From Flavobacterium noncentrifugens (GTDB taxonomy: Bacteria; Bacteroidota; Bacteroidia; Flavobacteriales; Flavobacteriaceae), in NCBI RefSeq assembly GCF_900100375.1, contig NZ_FNEZ01000003.1:344183-408182 (forward strand): 64,000 bases of DNA, in the 5' to 3' direction. Below the pieces are notes generated by a model that was not told where the DNA came from, did no database searches, and saw nothing but the letters and a program-made list of their open reading frames with translations. Both the position numbers and the translations under genes were made by a program. Shown one piece after another: positions 18,274-26,383 of the stretch (the first letter of the stretch is position 1; each line of letters starts with the position of its first letter).

Positions 18274-19212
18274 ATGAAATACACATTCATCGCAATCCTG
18301 CTTTCCTGCTTGGCTTTCGGGCAAAATGCAGAACTAATTTTCCCCAGTCAGAAGCAGTTCATCAATAAAAAATTGGCCTTTTATACTTTGGAAGATGCCA
18401 ATGGAAATTCAGTTTTTACCAAAAACGATGGCCTAAATGGTGACATTACGATGTTATTTGCATCTGATTATGACAATCAAAAGCGTTCTACACGAAATTG
18501 GTCAGCGCATTCGAATGTTGGTTATTCCGTTGGTGAGAAAGTTTATAAAGACAACCAGGTGTTGACGTTCTACTTCGTTGGCGATACCGCAATTGTTTAC
18601 GATTTCGATCGTAAAACGCTGCAAAAGATCAATTCTAAAGAAGATTTTCTCAAAATGCCCGGTATCAAAAACCTGGAGCGCGGCAAAAAAATCCACACCA
18701 GCACCGAAATATTGGATGACCGAAAAAACGTGCTTCAAACGATTTACCTTTCGGAAAATGGCGATACAACACAAGTCAATATCAGCCGCTACAATGCGCA
18801 GGGCAAAGAAATCTTTTTTCATTTGGGCGATTGCGGTTCCGAAGATTGGGTTTGGGACATTTACACTTCATTCAACGATCATGGAGATGAAACCCAATCG
18901 GTTCGTCTTCAGATGGTAAATGGCATTCGCGACACCACCGAACTTCGGACCAACAGTTATAATTCAAAATACCAATTGGTTTCCACAACAGATTATTGGC
19001 AGAAAAAATTCAGTTCCAAAACCGAATATTTCTATGACCAAAATGATTTGCTTATTCGGGAATTGCTTTATCAGCCAGATGAAAAAAAACGATCTGCCGA
19101 AACTACTTATAAATATGACAAAGCCGGAAAACTGCTTAAAAAAATTGTTGTAGACTACCACTATTCTGAAAAAGGCACCAAAGAAATATTCGTGACCAAA
19201 GAAAGTCCGTAA
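18274..19212 (+). CDS. Secreted protein with YD-like repeats, unknown function
   Basis: 312 residues from the ATG chosen (an in-frame TTG three codons earlier overlaps the cupin stop). Signal peptide MKYTFIAILLSCLAFGQ. The mature part shows antiparallel beta repeats ending in tyrosine-rich YD-like motifs: TSFNDHGDETQSVRLQMVNG, NSYNSKYQLVSTTDYWQ, EYFYDQNDLLIRELLYQPD, TYKYDKAGKLLKKI. This resembles short secreted or periplasmic beta-propeller/RHS-like fragments found in Bacteroidota, but no catalytic or toxin domain is visible. Second gene of the cupin operon. Confidence 0.7.
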   Translation: MKYTFIAILLSCLAFGQNAELIFPSQKQFINKKLAFYTLEDANGNSVFTKNDGLNGDITMLFASDYDNQKRSTRNWSAHSNVGYSVGEKVYKDNQVLTFYFVGDTAIVYDFDRKTLQKINSKEDFLKMPGIKNLERGKKIHTSTEILDDRKNVLQTIYLSENGDTTQVNISRYNAQGKEIFFHLGDCGSEDWVWDIYTSFNDHGDETQSVRLQMVNGIRDTTELRTNSYNSKYQLVSTTDYWQKKFSSKTEYFYDQNDLLIRELLYQPDEKKRSAETTYKYDKAGKLLKKIVVDYHYSEKGTKEIFVTKESP

Positions 19213-19306
19213 CGTCTTAAAAAAATCAATTATATTTACTGTGAATACGCCGTCTGGCTGAGAGCATGCAAATTATTTTGAATCAGCCCTAAACCTTTAT
19301 TACAAT

Positions 19307-20134
19307 ATGCAACAAAACAACACCAAAGAATTAAAGCTCGCCGTACTTATTGATGCAGACAATGTGCCTTACAGCAACGTTAAAGGCATGATGGAAGAAA
19401 TTGCGAAATTCGGAACGCCAACAACCAAACGCATTTACGCCGACTGGACGCGCCCAAACGCCAACGGCTGGAAAGCGGTTTTGCTGGAACATGCGATCAC
19501 ACCAGTACAACAATACAGTTACACGACAGGAAAAAATTCTTCAGATTCAGCGCTCATCATTGACGCAATGGATTTGCTCTATACTGGAAAAGTCGACGGA
19601 TTTTGTATCGTTTCAAGCGATAGCGATTTTACAAGACTGGCGATCCGTTTGCGGGAATCGGGCATGAAAGTCATTGGCATTGGCGAACAAAAAACGCCGG
19701 CTTCATTGATTGCTGCCTGCGATCGATTTATTTATCTTGAAGTGCTTGACGGCGCGATCAAAAAGAAAAAACCAAAAGCGCCCCCTGTTTCAACAGAGCC
19801 TGAAAATAAAGAAAATAAAAAAATTGCGCCAAAAGTTGCGGCACCAAAAACGCCTGAAAAACCCGCGCAAAAACCGCTCAATAAAATTGACGAACCTACG
19901 ATCGAACTCATCGAATCGACAATTGAAGATATTGGCGACGATGACGGCTGGGCATTTCTTGGCGATGTAGGAAATCTGATCGTGCGTAAAAAACCCGAGT
20001 TCGATCCGCGGAATTACGGTTTTGCAAAATTAACGCCCATGCTCAAATCCTTAACCGACATCCTTGAAATCGACGAGCGCGAATCGGATAAGAAAAATAT
20101 CAAGCACGTTTATGTAAGGCTTCGGTTCAGCTAA
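19307..20134 (+). CDS. NYN-domain ribonuclease-like protein with LOTUS/OST-HTH domain
   Basis: 275 residues. The first 150 form a NYN (PIN-like) nuclease domain: LIDADNVPYSNV, DWTRPNANGWK, GKNSSDSALIIDAMDLLY, FCIVSSDSDFTRLAIRLRES, in which the Asp residues expected to bind metal (D16, D18, those in SDSAL and SDSD) are present. A Lys/Pro linker leads to a C-terminal OST-HTH/LOTUS domain of about 80 residues (LGDVGNLIVRKKPEFDPRNY to KHVYVRLRF), a fold that binds RNA. The combination suggests an RNA-processing or RNA-decay enzyme. Upstream lies a 78-base leader without a consensus -7 element (TATATTTA is close). A strong terminator follows. Confidence 0.85.
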   Translation: MQQNNTKELKLAVLIDADNVPYSNVKGMMEEIAKFGTPTTKRIYADWTRPNANGWKAVLLEHAITPVQQYSYTTGKNSSDSALIIDAMDLLYTGKVDGFCIVSSDSDFTRLAIRLRESGMKVIGIGEQKTPASLIAACDRFIYLEVLDGAIKKKKPKAPPVSTEPENKENKKIAPKVAAPKTPEKPAQKPLNKIDEPTIELIESTIEDIGDDDGWAFLGDVGNLIVRKKPEFDPRNYGFAKLTPMLKSLTDILEIDERESDKKNIKHVYVRLRFS

Positions 20135-20140
20135 AACATA

Positions 20141-20177
20141 AAAAAAACGCCGGAAACAAATGCTTCCGGCGTTTTTT
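20141..20177 (+). terminator. Rho-independent terminator
   Basis: AAAAAACGCCGGAA / TTCCGGCGTTTTTT, 14-base stem with an 8-base loop, 7 bases after the NYN-LOTUS stop; the T run is part of the right arm. It may also act on the converging small gene. Confidence 0.9.
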
Positions 20178-20209
20178 CATTTATAATAAAGTAAGCAATT
20201 GGATGCAAA

Positions 20210-20428
20210 TCAAATGAACATCGGATCAGAATCTTCAAGTTCAGGACGGCGAAAAGGCCGGAATTTCAAATTTTCAGGTTCTGGCAACTGTTTCTGATGT
20301 CCGGGAATAAATTCGGCATCAAAAAAAATATCATCAAATATCCCGGCATTTTTCCTCAATAATTTCCTGATAATTAAAATCGCCACAATTCCTGTGACAC
20401 CAGCCGCCAGAATTTTAGAATAGTTCAT
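20210..20428 (-). CDS. Small single-span membrane protein, unknown
   Basis: 72 residues. One hydrophobic span at the N-terminus (YSKILAAGVTGIVAILIIRK) and a polar tail rich in Pro, Glu and aromatic residues ending DSDPMFI. No family recognised. It converges on the NYN-LOTUS gene and could use its terminator. No near-consensus promoter was found in the 231 bases to the next gene. Confidence 0.6.
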   Translation of the reverse strand: MNYSKILAAGVTGIVAILIIRKLLRKNAGIFDDIFFDAEFIPGHQKQLPEPENLKFRPFRRPELEDSDPMFI

Positions 20429-20659
20429 AATTGTAATTTTTGTGTGTTGTAAATTGCGATTTCAAAGCGATTGTCATTGAAACCCGCTTAAAATTACGAA
20501 TAATATTGAAATTTTGAAATGCTTTAATACAAATTTAATATCTGCATACAAAAATTGTTTTTATAAGCTTTGAATTGGAATCCTGCAACATATCTGTAAG
20601 AACGTATAAGAAAATATAACGCCAAAAGTGGCTATTTTGCTTTTTCTAAATCGAGACAA

Positions 20660-21037
20660 ATGACAGAAATAAAATTAGTCCTTCTTGCGTTGACCGTTAC
20701 CTGCCTGATACAATTTTTTGAAACTTCAACTGCGATTTTATGGCATAAGACTACCAATAGAAATCAATTATCATCAGCATTTTTGAATCTCATCGGAATT
20801 GAAAATTACACCATCTGCGAAAAAGCGCTATGCCAGATGGTTCAGTTCACTATCGGTTTGGCATTCATCTCCACGTATGAAATGTTTGGGTTTGAATTGG
20901 ATTCTGAAAACAGGTTTTTAATCGCTTTGACTTGCGGAATTATTGGCATCTTCAGTGTAAAATCGTTATTTTCGATGTTGATAAAACCTTTATCAGAAGA
21001 ATTCAAAAAATCATCAGATGCCTTAACCGTAAATTAA
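20660..21037 (+). CDS. Small integral membrane protein, unknown
   Basis: 125 residues with three or possibly four hydrophobic segments (LVLLALTVTCLIQFF, MVQFTIGLAFISTYEMF, FLIALTCGIIGIFSV) and a short charged C-terminus. No family recognised. Its stop codon overlaps the stop of the converging histidine kinase gene by four bases, so both genes read through the same DNA end. TATTTTGC about 27 bases before the ATG is close to, but not, a -7 element. Confidence 0.6.
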   Translation: MTEIKLVLLALTVTCLIQFFETSTAILWHKTTNRNQLSSAFLNLIGIENYTICEKALCQMVQFTIGLAFISTYEMFGFELDSENRFLIALTCGIIGIFSVKSLFSMLIKPLSEEFKKSSDALTVN

Positions 21038-21831
21038 TTCTTGGTTTCCTGATCTGGTAAAAACACAGAAAACACCGTTCCTTTGCCAGGTTCACTTTCC
21101 GCCGCAATAAATCCGTTGTGGTTTTCGACAATCTTTTTACAAATAGCAAGCCCGATTCCGGTTCCTGCGTAATCGTCTTTTCCGTGCAGCCTTTTAAAAG
21201 GTTCGAAAATCACTTCGCTAAATTCGTTCGGAAAACCGATTCCGTTATCAGAAATTGCAATTTTATAATAAGTCATTTCTGGCTGCGTATTGAGTTTCGA
21301 AAGTGAATCGGCCGTTGCCTTTTCGCAACTTATATGAATTTGTGATATTTCATCTGCTTTGCTGTATTTTATAGAATTGCTCAGCAAATTGGTAAAAAGC
21401 TGTGTCATTTGTGATTTTAAGGCGTGAATCGTCGGGAGCTCATCAGCGGTAATTTCAACATTTTTTGCTTTGATCGATTCCTTAAGTTCAGATTTTGCAG
21501 CTGCTACAATTTGGTTTAGATTTGTCTTGGTAAATTTTATTTTTTCGGTTCCCGTTCGTGAATATGCGATCAGGTCGTCTATCAAATGCTGCAACCTGTC
21601 GGCTGATACTGCGATGCGTTCCAGGTATCTTGCAGAAGTTTCAGAGACTTTTTCTTTTTCTGCATCGATCACAAGCTTGCTGAACAGCATGATCTTCCGC
21701 AAAGGCTCTTTAAGGTCGTGGCTTGCAATAGAACTGAATGAATCGAGTTCTTTGCTTTGCTTGCGTAGTTGTTCCAGCTCTGTTTCGAGTTTTCGGATGT
21801 ATGCTTTTTCGTTTTCAGTTTCGCTGCTCAT
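21034..21831 (-). CDS. Soluble sensor histidine kinase (HisKA-HATPase)
   Basis: 265 residues from the start chosen; a longer frame would add 21 residues, but a perfect -7 element (21855-21862) lies between the two starts. It has a short coiled coil (YIRKLETELEQLRKQSKEL), a dimerisation domain with phosphoacceptor His38 in IASHDLKEPLRKI, and an HATPase domain with SNSIKYSKADEI (N box), ISDNGIGFPNEF (G1), DYAGTGIGLAICKKIV (G2). There is no sensor domain, membrane span or signal peptide, so it needs a partner for input. The dimerisation region is closely similar to that of the receiver-kinase at 26.4 kb (SHDLKEPIRKIEIFVRL), suggesting paralogs. Confidence 0.88.
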   Translation of the reverse strand: MSSETENEKAYIRKLETELEQLRKQSKELDSFSSIASHDLKEPLRKIMLFSKLVIDAEKEKVSETSARYLERIAVSADRLQHLIDDLIAYSRTGTEKIKFTKTNLNQIVAAAKSELKESIKAKNVEITADELPTIHALKSQMTQLFTNLLSNSIKYSKADEISQIHISCEKATADSLSKLNTQPEMTYYKIAISDNGIGFPNEFSEVIFEPFKRLHGKDDYAGTGIGLAICKKIVENHNGFIAAESEPGKGTVFSVFLPDQETKN

Positions 21832-21854
21832 TCGTTCTAAATTTGGGCTTCTCT

Positions 21855-21862
21855 CAAAGATA
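21855..21862 (-). promoter_or_regulatory. -7 promoter element of the histidine kinase gene
   Basis: Minus-strand TATCTTTG, 23 bases before the ATG at 21831. Confidence 0.45.
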
Positions 21863-21949
21863 TAAAATCTGACAGAAAAATTGAGATACGCCAAAAAATT
21901 AATTGGTGGTTACATAAATGCAAATCTTATAACACGCGGCTTTTAATGT

Positions 21950-22097
21950 TATAAAGAAAAGTGCTCAAAAATGGCAAACTTTGAGCAGTACAAAATCAGA
22001 TAAAAACATTAGAGGCGAGACAACGGTAACAGATCCGACTGCTATTGGAAAACCGCCTTTGAGATTGGAGCGATAGCAATATCGCTCCTTTTTATTT
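21950..22097 (+). ncRNA. Candidate orphan small RNA
   Basis: The region between two divergent genes holds a perfect intrinsic terminator on the plus strand (GGAGCGAT, AGCAAT, ATCGCTCC at 22067-22088, then TTTTTATTT), although no plus-strand protein gene precedes it. Upstream are a perfect 8-bp hairpin TGCTCAAA / TTTGAGCA (21962-21987, loop AATGGCAAAC) and a longer-range pairing GGCG / CGCC (22014-22057) around CGGTAACAGATCCG. No open frame longer than a few codons is present. A structured transcript of about 140 bases is the simplest explanation. The 5' end and any promoter are uncertain. No known RNA family was recognised. Confidence 0.5.
22067..22097 (+). terminator. Rho-independent terminator of the candidate small RNA
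   Basis: Perfect 8-bp GC-containing stem with six-base loop and TTTTTATTT tail, located before, not after, the next plus-strand gene. Confidence 0.85.
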
Positions 22098-22166
22098 GGA
22101 TTGTTAGTTAGAAACTATTCTTCATCAAATCCGATTTCCTAAAAAATCGTATCTTTAAATAAAAAC

Positions 22167-22529
22167 ATGGATCAGATCAAACAACAATTGCTCGATGATA
22201 TTTTTAGGATAGACATGGAATACATCGATCCTGTTGTATGGTATGTTTACAATCCCGAAACCGGATTAATCGATGATTTCAGGGACGCGATACATTATAA
22301 AGTTCACATCGACCGGTTTTTAGAATTGGGCGCAGTTGAAACTGATGTAAAAAAAATTGGCGCGAAATACATTGAAATGCTCCGCGCCAAATCTGGTACC
22401 GTTACTTATTTTAAAATCCCACAAAACAGCGCCATCGAAGTGGTGGAAGCCACTGATGACCTTGCTTCATTTTTCGACATCGAACATGGTTTAAATGCTT
22501 TCGTTGCCATAAAAATCGAATTTGAATAA
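22167..22529 (+). CDS. Small soluble protein of unknown function
   Basis: 120 residues, no signal peptide or membrane span. Start region MDQIKQQLLDDIFRIDMEY. A nearly consensus -7 element (TATCTTTA) sits 10 bases before the ATG, implying a very short leader. The sequence (WYVYNPETGLIDDFRDAIHY, KIGAKYIEMLRAKSGTVTYF) is not a family I recognise. It converges on a lipoprotein gene with three bases between stops. Confidence 0.6.
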   Translation: MDQIKQQLLDDIFRIDMEYIDPVVWYVYNPETGLIDDFRDAIHYKVHIDRFLELGAVETDVKKIGAKYIEMLRAKSGTVTYFKIPQNSAIEVVEATDDLASFFDIEHGLNAFVAIKIEFE

Positions 22530-22532
22530 ATG

Positions 22533-22898
22533 CTATTTGTCCCCGGCTGTCGTTTTCTTGCCGTGCGTGCTGCTCTGTCCGGCCATATTGGCGTCTTGTC
22601 CTGAACCTGGCGTCACAGATGGTGACGTATTTGAATTGTCAACCGTGTTTTTTCCTTCGCCATTGTTTGCGGGTGAATTGCTCGTTCCCTGATCTTTCAG
22701 GTCAACCGAATTGCTTCCTGGACTAGTCACAGTATCAACATCTGACGGTGTACGCTGTTCTTCCATTTCAGCATTTACATTATTGGTTTGAACCGTTCCT
22801 TCACTGCTGGTATTTGATCCGCTGCGGCTGTTGTTTGTACACGAAATTGAAAATGCGATCCATGCAGCCATTGGAAATATTAATTTTGTAGTTTTCAT
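22533..22898 (-). CDS. Low-complexity lipoprotein
   Basis: 121 residues. Type II signal peptide with lipobox FSISC, then about 100 residues almost entirely of Ser, Thr, Asn, Gly and Asp (for example NNSRSGSNTSSEGTVQTNN, NSPANNGEGKNTVDNSNTS). No folded domain is expected. Possibly a spacer-like or surface-exposed disordered lipoprotein. Function unknown. Confidence 0.65.
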   Translation of the reverse strand: MKTTKLIFPMAAWIAFSISCTNNSRSGSNTSSEGTVQTNNVNAEMEEQRTPSDVDTVTSPGSNSVDLKDQGTSNSPANNGEGKNTVDNSNTSPSVTPGSGQDANMAGQSSTHGKKTTAGDK

Positions 22899-23142
22899 AA
22901 TGATATTTTTAAGTTGAATTATACAAAATTCAGAATTTCACGGCCAATTGCGTTATAAGATTTCGCTCAAACAAATCATCATTATCGCATTTGGTTAATT
23001 ATTAATCCTTTTACTGTTAACGTGTTAAATAAATTAAAAATGCAAAAATTTCGTTGCACGGCAAAATTTATTTAACTACTTTTATAATGTAATCCTGACG
23101 CATAAACAGAATTTTACAGGTTCAATAGAATTTTATTTCTAA

Positions 23143-23229
23143 AGCAAAGTAATTCTCAAAGCCGGCGATACTGAAACGTTGAATCCGGAATTAAAAGCAC
23201 AGGAAAACAGAAGAGCCACTTATTTTTAG
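23143..23229 (+). pseudogene. Remnant C-terminal end of a decayed gene
   Basis: A 28-codon open stretch without a start codon reads KAGDTETLNPELKAQENRRA then TYF and stop. This looks coding in composition and resembles the C-terminal NRR end of OmpA-like proteins, although that is only an impression. It is directly followed by a plus-strand terminator hairpin. The 240 bases before it are AT-rich and hold no matching frame. The simplest reading is a gene of which only the tail and terminator survive. Confidence 0.35.
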
Positions 23230-23248
23230 TAAGCGGCTCTTTTTATTT
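23211..23248 (+). terminator. Rho-independent terminator (orphan)
   Basis: AAGAGCC-a-CTTA / TAAG-c-GGCTCTT hairpin followed by TTTTTATTTT on the plus strand. No intact plus-strand gene is upstream. It may also help end the converging TauE/SafE gene. Confidence 0.7.
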
Positions 23249-23259
23249 TATATCAGATT

Positions 23260-24084
23260 TTAAATAACTTTCAGTATAATTCTGATGCCAACCAATATCA
23301 GGCAGCAAGCCAATATTTTAATAATGGTTTTCCCTTTGATTTTATGAGACAAATAAGCACCCAATTGTGCGCCTGGGACCACGCCGAGGCACAACAATAA
23401 AATCATCTTTACAATTTCGGGATTATTGTATTGCCCGTCTAAAAAGTGTACAACGACACTAACTGTCGCCATCACCGATAATATAAAATGCGAAGTTGCC
23501 GTTGCGATATACACCGGAAACTGCAGCCAGTTGACCATTGCAGGAACATGAATGATTCCGCCGCCAATGCCCAATAATGGCGATAAATATCCTACTAGTA
23601 TGCTGACCACAATGCCGAGCGACTGTTTGTAACTGTATTCATATTGAACGCCTTGTTTGTCTGTCAAAATGCGATGTGTAAGATTATTATCATCAGATAA
23701 AACCTTTGGATTTGTCTTTTGTGAATTTTTATAAAACAGATAAGCCGAAAGCAAGATCATCAAAATCCCAAAGATCAGATTGAAGGATTTTATCGGTATG
23801 TACTTGACAGAATAAACGCCCAAAATCGATCCCGGAATCGTAAACAAAGCAAATAAAATCCCGGCTTTATAATCGATCCTGCCTGATTTTGCATAAGCGA
23901 TCGTTCCTGAAATCGCATTGACAGCCACAACTGCCATCGAAATTGCAGTCACCGTTTGCGGAGGAAGTTCCGGATAGAACAACAACAGTAATGGCACCAA
24001 TATGAATCCGCCGCCGGCACCGATAAGCGTTCCGAAGGTTCCGATAATAAATCCTGCCAATACCAGTAAAATGCTACTTTCCAT
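23260..24084 (-). CDS. TauE/SafE family (sulfite exporter-like) permease
   Basis: 274 residues with about eight membrane spans arranged as two repeats. Each half carries the glycine-rich family signature: GTFGTLIGAGGGFILVPLLL at the N-terminus and LLGIGGGIIHVPAMVNW in the second half. Family members export sulfite, sulfoacetate or other small organic anions; the substrate is not predictable here. The central loop (SQKTNPKVLSDDNNLTHR) is cytoplasmic and polar. The gene is separated from cbpM by 65 bases and may be transcribed on its own. Confidence 0.88.
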   Translation of the reverse strand: MESSILLVLAGFIIGTFGTLIGAGGGFILVPLLLLFYPELPPQTVTAISMAVVAVNAISGTIAYAKSGRIDYKAGILFALFTIPGSILGVYSVKYIPIKSFNLIFGILMILLSAYLFYKNSQKTNPKVLSDDNNLTHRILTDKQGVQYEYSYKQSLGIVVSILVGYLSPLLGIGGGIIHVPAMVNWLQFPVYIATATSHFILSVMATVSVVVHFLDGQYNNPEIVKMILLLCLGVVPGAQLGAYLSHKIKGKTIIKILACCLILVGIRIILKVI

Positions 24085-24149
24085 AGTTGTCGATTGGCTT
24101 CAAATATCGGAAATTAAAATGATTTGGATTATTAGATTCAAATTAGGGC

Positions 24150-24440
24150 TTATTCATACAATCCGAGCCTGTTGCGAAGCACCGTGATTTCGTGCTGCAT
24201 GTCGTCCATCCGCGAAAGCAAATTCATCACGACATCAATTCCTTCTGCATTTACATGAAGGTCAAGATACAATCGGATCATTTTTTCTGCCATCGGAAGC
24301 TGCTTCAGCGGAAAATAATATTCGCGTTCTATTTCAATGATTTCAATCAGCCCGAAATCACCGAGCGACGTGACAAACGAAGTTTCCACACCATGATGGC
24401 GGCTGAAAATGGTTATGGCAATATGATCCTGTGTTTCCAT
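24150..24440 (-). CDS. cbpM: Chaperone modulator CbpM
   Basis: 96 residues, similar in length to CbpM proteins. It has a MerR-like winged-helix start (IAITIFSRHHGVETSFVTSL) and a C-terminal helical section (MNLLSRMDDMQHEITVLRNR). CbpM binds the J domain of CbpA and restrains its DnaK co-chaperone and DNA-binding activity. It follows cbpA by six bases, the conserved gene order. Confidence 0.85.
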   Translation of the reverse strand: METQDHIAITIFSRHHGVETSFVTSLGDFGLIEIIEIEREYYFPLKQLPMAEKMIRLYLDLHVNAEGIDVVMNLLSRMDDMQHEITVLRNRLGLYE

Positions 24441-24446
24441 CGTGTT

Positions 24447-25352
24447 TTATTTAGAAATTTCGGCTAATTGTTTTAATAATGTTTTTTGTTCTTCGGTCAG
24501 ATTCGTTGGGAGTTTGACGTTGTAAGTCACATACAAATCGCCAAATTCACCGTCCTTTTTATAAATAGGAAATCCTTTTCCCTTGAGCCTGATCTTTGAA
24601 TTGTTCTGGGTTTCGGGAGCGACATGCAGTTTGATTTTTCCGCTGAGCGTATCGAGAACCAAATCGCCGCCGAGCAATGCCGTATAAAGATCAATGTCAA
24701 CTGACGTATAAATATCGTTTCCGGTTCGTTTAAAATCTGCCGTATTGGAAACCAAAAATGTAATGTACAGATCGCCGTCCGGGCCGCCGTTTGCACCTTT
24801 TCCGCCCTGCCCTTTTATCTTGATCGTCTGACCATTTTCGACACCGGCCGGAATCGTAATCCTGATATTTTTCCCATTAACTGAAAAAGTCTGCTTGTGA
24901 GACGTATACGCTTCGGTCAGGGTCAATTGCAATTCGGTATTCAGGTCCTGCCCGCGAAAACCTGCAGATTTGCTGCTTCCGCCGCGATTTCCAAACATCG
25001 ACCCGAAAAAATCTGAAAAATCACCTCCGCCAAAATCTCCTGAAAAACCTTCAAAGCCACCTTGAGTAGGTGATCCGGAATTTTGGGAATGCTGTTGCTG
25101 CGCGCGGCTTTGCTCATAAGCTTCGCCATGTTCCCAGTTTTCACCATATTGGTCGTACTTTTTTCGTTTGTCAGGATCGCTCAAAACCGCATTGGCTTCA
25201 TTGAGCTGTTGGAATTTCTTGTTCGCTTCTTTATCATCAGGATTCAAATCCGGATGCAGTTTTCGCGCCAGTTTGCGGTAGGCTTTTTTAATATCATCAA
25301 TACTTGCGGTTCGTTCTACGCCAAGGGTTTTGTAATAATCGATAAAATCCAT
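24447..25352 (-). CDS. cbpA: Curved-DNA-binding J-domain protein CbpA
   Basis: 301 residues. J domain at residues 4-70 with the HPD motif (His33-Pro-Asp35) in KLHPDLNP, a Gly/Phe-rich linker (about residues 90-130), then two C-terminal beta-sandwich substrate-binding domains containing [20 protein letters not shown] and [13 protein letters not shown]. The zinc-finger domain of DnaJ is absent, which defines the CbpA/class II type. It works with DnaK and also binds bent DNA. It is the first gene of the cbpA-cbpM pair. Confidence 0.9.
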   Translation of the reverse strand: MDFIDYYKTLGVERTASIDDIKKAYRKLARKLHPDLNPDDKEANKKFQQLNEANAVLSDPDKRKKYDQYGENWEHGEAYEQSRAQQQHSQNSGSPTQGGFEGFSGDFGGGDFSDFFGSMFGNRGGSSKSAGFRGQDLNTELQLTLTEAYTSHKQTFSVNGKNIRITIPAGVENGQTIKIKGQGGKGANGGPDGDLYITFLVSNTADFKRTGNDIYTSVDIDLYTALLGGDLVLDTLSGKIKLHVAPETQNNSKIRLKGKGFPIYKKDGEFGDLYVTYNVKLPTNLTEEQKTLLKQLAEISK

Positions 25353-25370
25353 ACAGTTTCATTTATCTTT

Positions 25371-25401
25371 TAAAGGTAAGAAATCGGAATTCAAAATACA
25401 A
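25371..25401 (-). promoter_or_regulatory. Candidate promoter of cbpA-cbpM
   Basis: Minus-strand TTG, 20 bases, TACCTTTA (one mismatch). It is 18 bases before the cbpA ATG. Confidence 0.4.
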
Positions 25402-25507
25402 TGCGAATTTTTCTAAAAATGAATTCAGCCACGGTTTTATTTCTTGTTGCAAATTGTAGAAACCTTTTATGGCAAAATGCTATATTCGTACTTTACCAAA
25501 ACCGATT

Positions 25508-26128
25508 ATGGATACCGATATCAAAAAATTAAACCGCTTTACCACATTCCCTTTTGTCGTCGATTTGCTGAAGCGAAAAAAACTCACCTTGCTAAATCCG
25601 ACTTTCTGGGAAGATTACAACGACCGTGAAACGATGGAAATTTACCGGCAAAAAACTAAATCGGAAAGCATTTATGCCCTTTGTTTTACCCACAGGAACG
25701 AAACGATTCACCACTGGAACGCATTTGCGAACGGAACCAGCGGTTGTTGTATTGAATTTAGCCCTGAAAAATTGTTTGACATTTTAAGCCGAGACAGCCG
25801 GATCAGCCACGGTAAAACACAGTATATGAGCCTCAAAGGGCTTTGCGATGTTGAAACGGCACAGCTCCCGTATTTAAAAAGGCTGCCATTCGAACCTGAA
25901 AAAGAATACCGCATCATTGCCGCATCAAATGAAAAGCAAAATGCCACTTTGGAGATCGATATCGATTTGAATGCGATCAGGAGAATCACAATCAGCAATA
26001 AAATTCCGCAAACCGTTTTTGAAAGCATGAAAAAAGTATTGCTTGAGATTAATCCGGAATTTCGTGGAAAAATTTATCATTCTACGTTGTTCAATAATCA
26101 AACCTGGATCGGTCATTTCAAAAAATAA
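25508..26128 (+). CDS. DUF2971 family protein
   Basis: 206 residues from the ATG chosen. The core NRFTTFPFVVDLLKRKKLTL, NPTFWEDYNDRETMEIYR, CFTHRNETIHHWNAFANGTS and CCIEFSPEKLFD matches the DUF2971 pattern (a small protein family of unknown role, sometimes near defence or phage genes). A longer frame starts 13 codons earlier, at 25469, but a candidate promoter element (TATATTCG near 25480) lies in that extension, so I prefer the later ATG; the choice is uncertain. It stands alone. Confidence 0.7.
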   Translation: MDTDIKKLNRFTTFPFVVDLLKRKKLTLLNPTFWEDYNDRETMEIYRQKTKSESIYALCFTHRNETIHHWNAFANGTSGCCIEFSPEKLFDILSRDSRISHGKTQYMSLKGLCDVETAQLPYLKRLPFEPEKEYRIIAASNEKQNATLEIDIDLNAIRRITISNKIPQTVFESMKKVLLEINPEFRGKIYHSTLFNNQTWIGHFKK

Positions 26129-26278
26129 AAAACATGGGAATCTTGTAAACAAAATATAAAATTTTGAAAAGTGTATGTTTTTTGTTTTTATAAGTTTGTG
26201 ATCCGAGACAAATTCGTTTTTACAATTTCTGTATGTAAATTCATTCAAAATAACGCCAATTTGAGCGTATTTTTTTTG

Positions 26279-26286
26279 TATTTTTG
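26279..26286 (+). promoter_or_regulatory. -7 promoter element upstream of the signalling operon
   Basis: TATTTTTG with TTTG 15 bases upstream. It lies about 100 bases before the first signalling gene and three bases before a 32-codon ORF (26289-26387). Confidence 0.4.
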
Positions 26287-26383
26287 AAATGCCACCTAAA
26301 AAAGCAAACATTGATTTTCTAACAATTGATAACCCGCTGATTTTGAACAGTACCAAATCTGTCAAAACGGCAACCCCTACATT

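Noticed and set aside
19240..19300. CTGAGA motif before the NYN-LOTUS gene resembling a TPP riboswitch core
   Set aside because: Only GGCTGAGA is present; the rest of the thi-box (ACCTGATCTGG-like part and matching stems) is missing, and the following gene is unrelated to thiamine.
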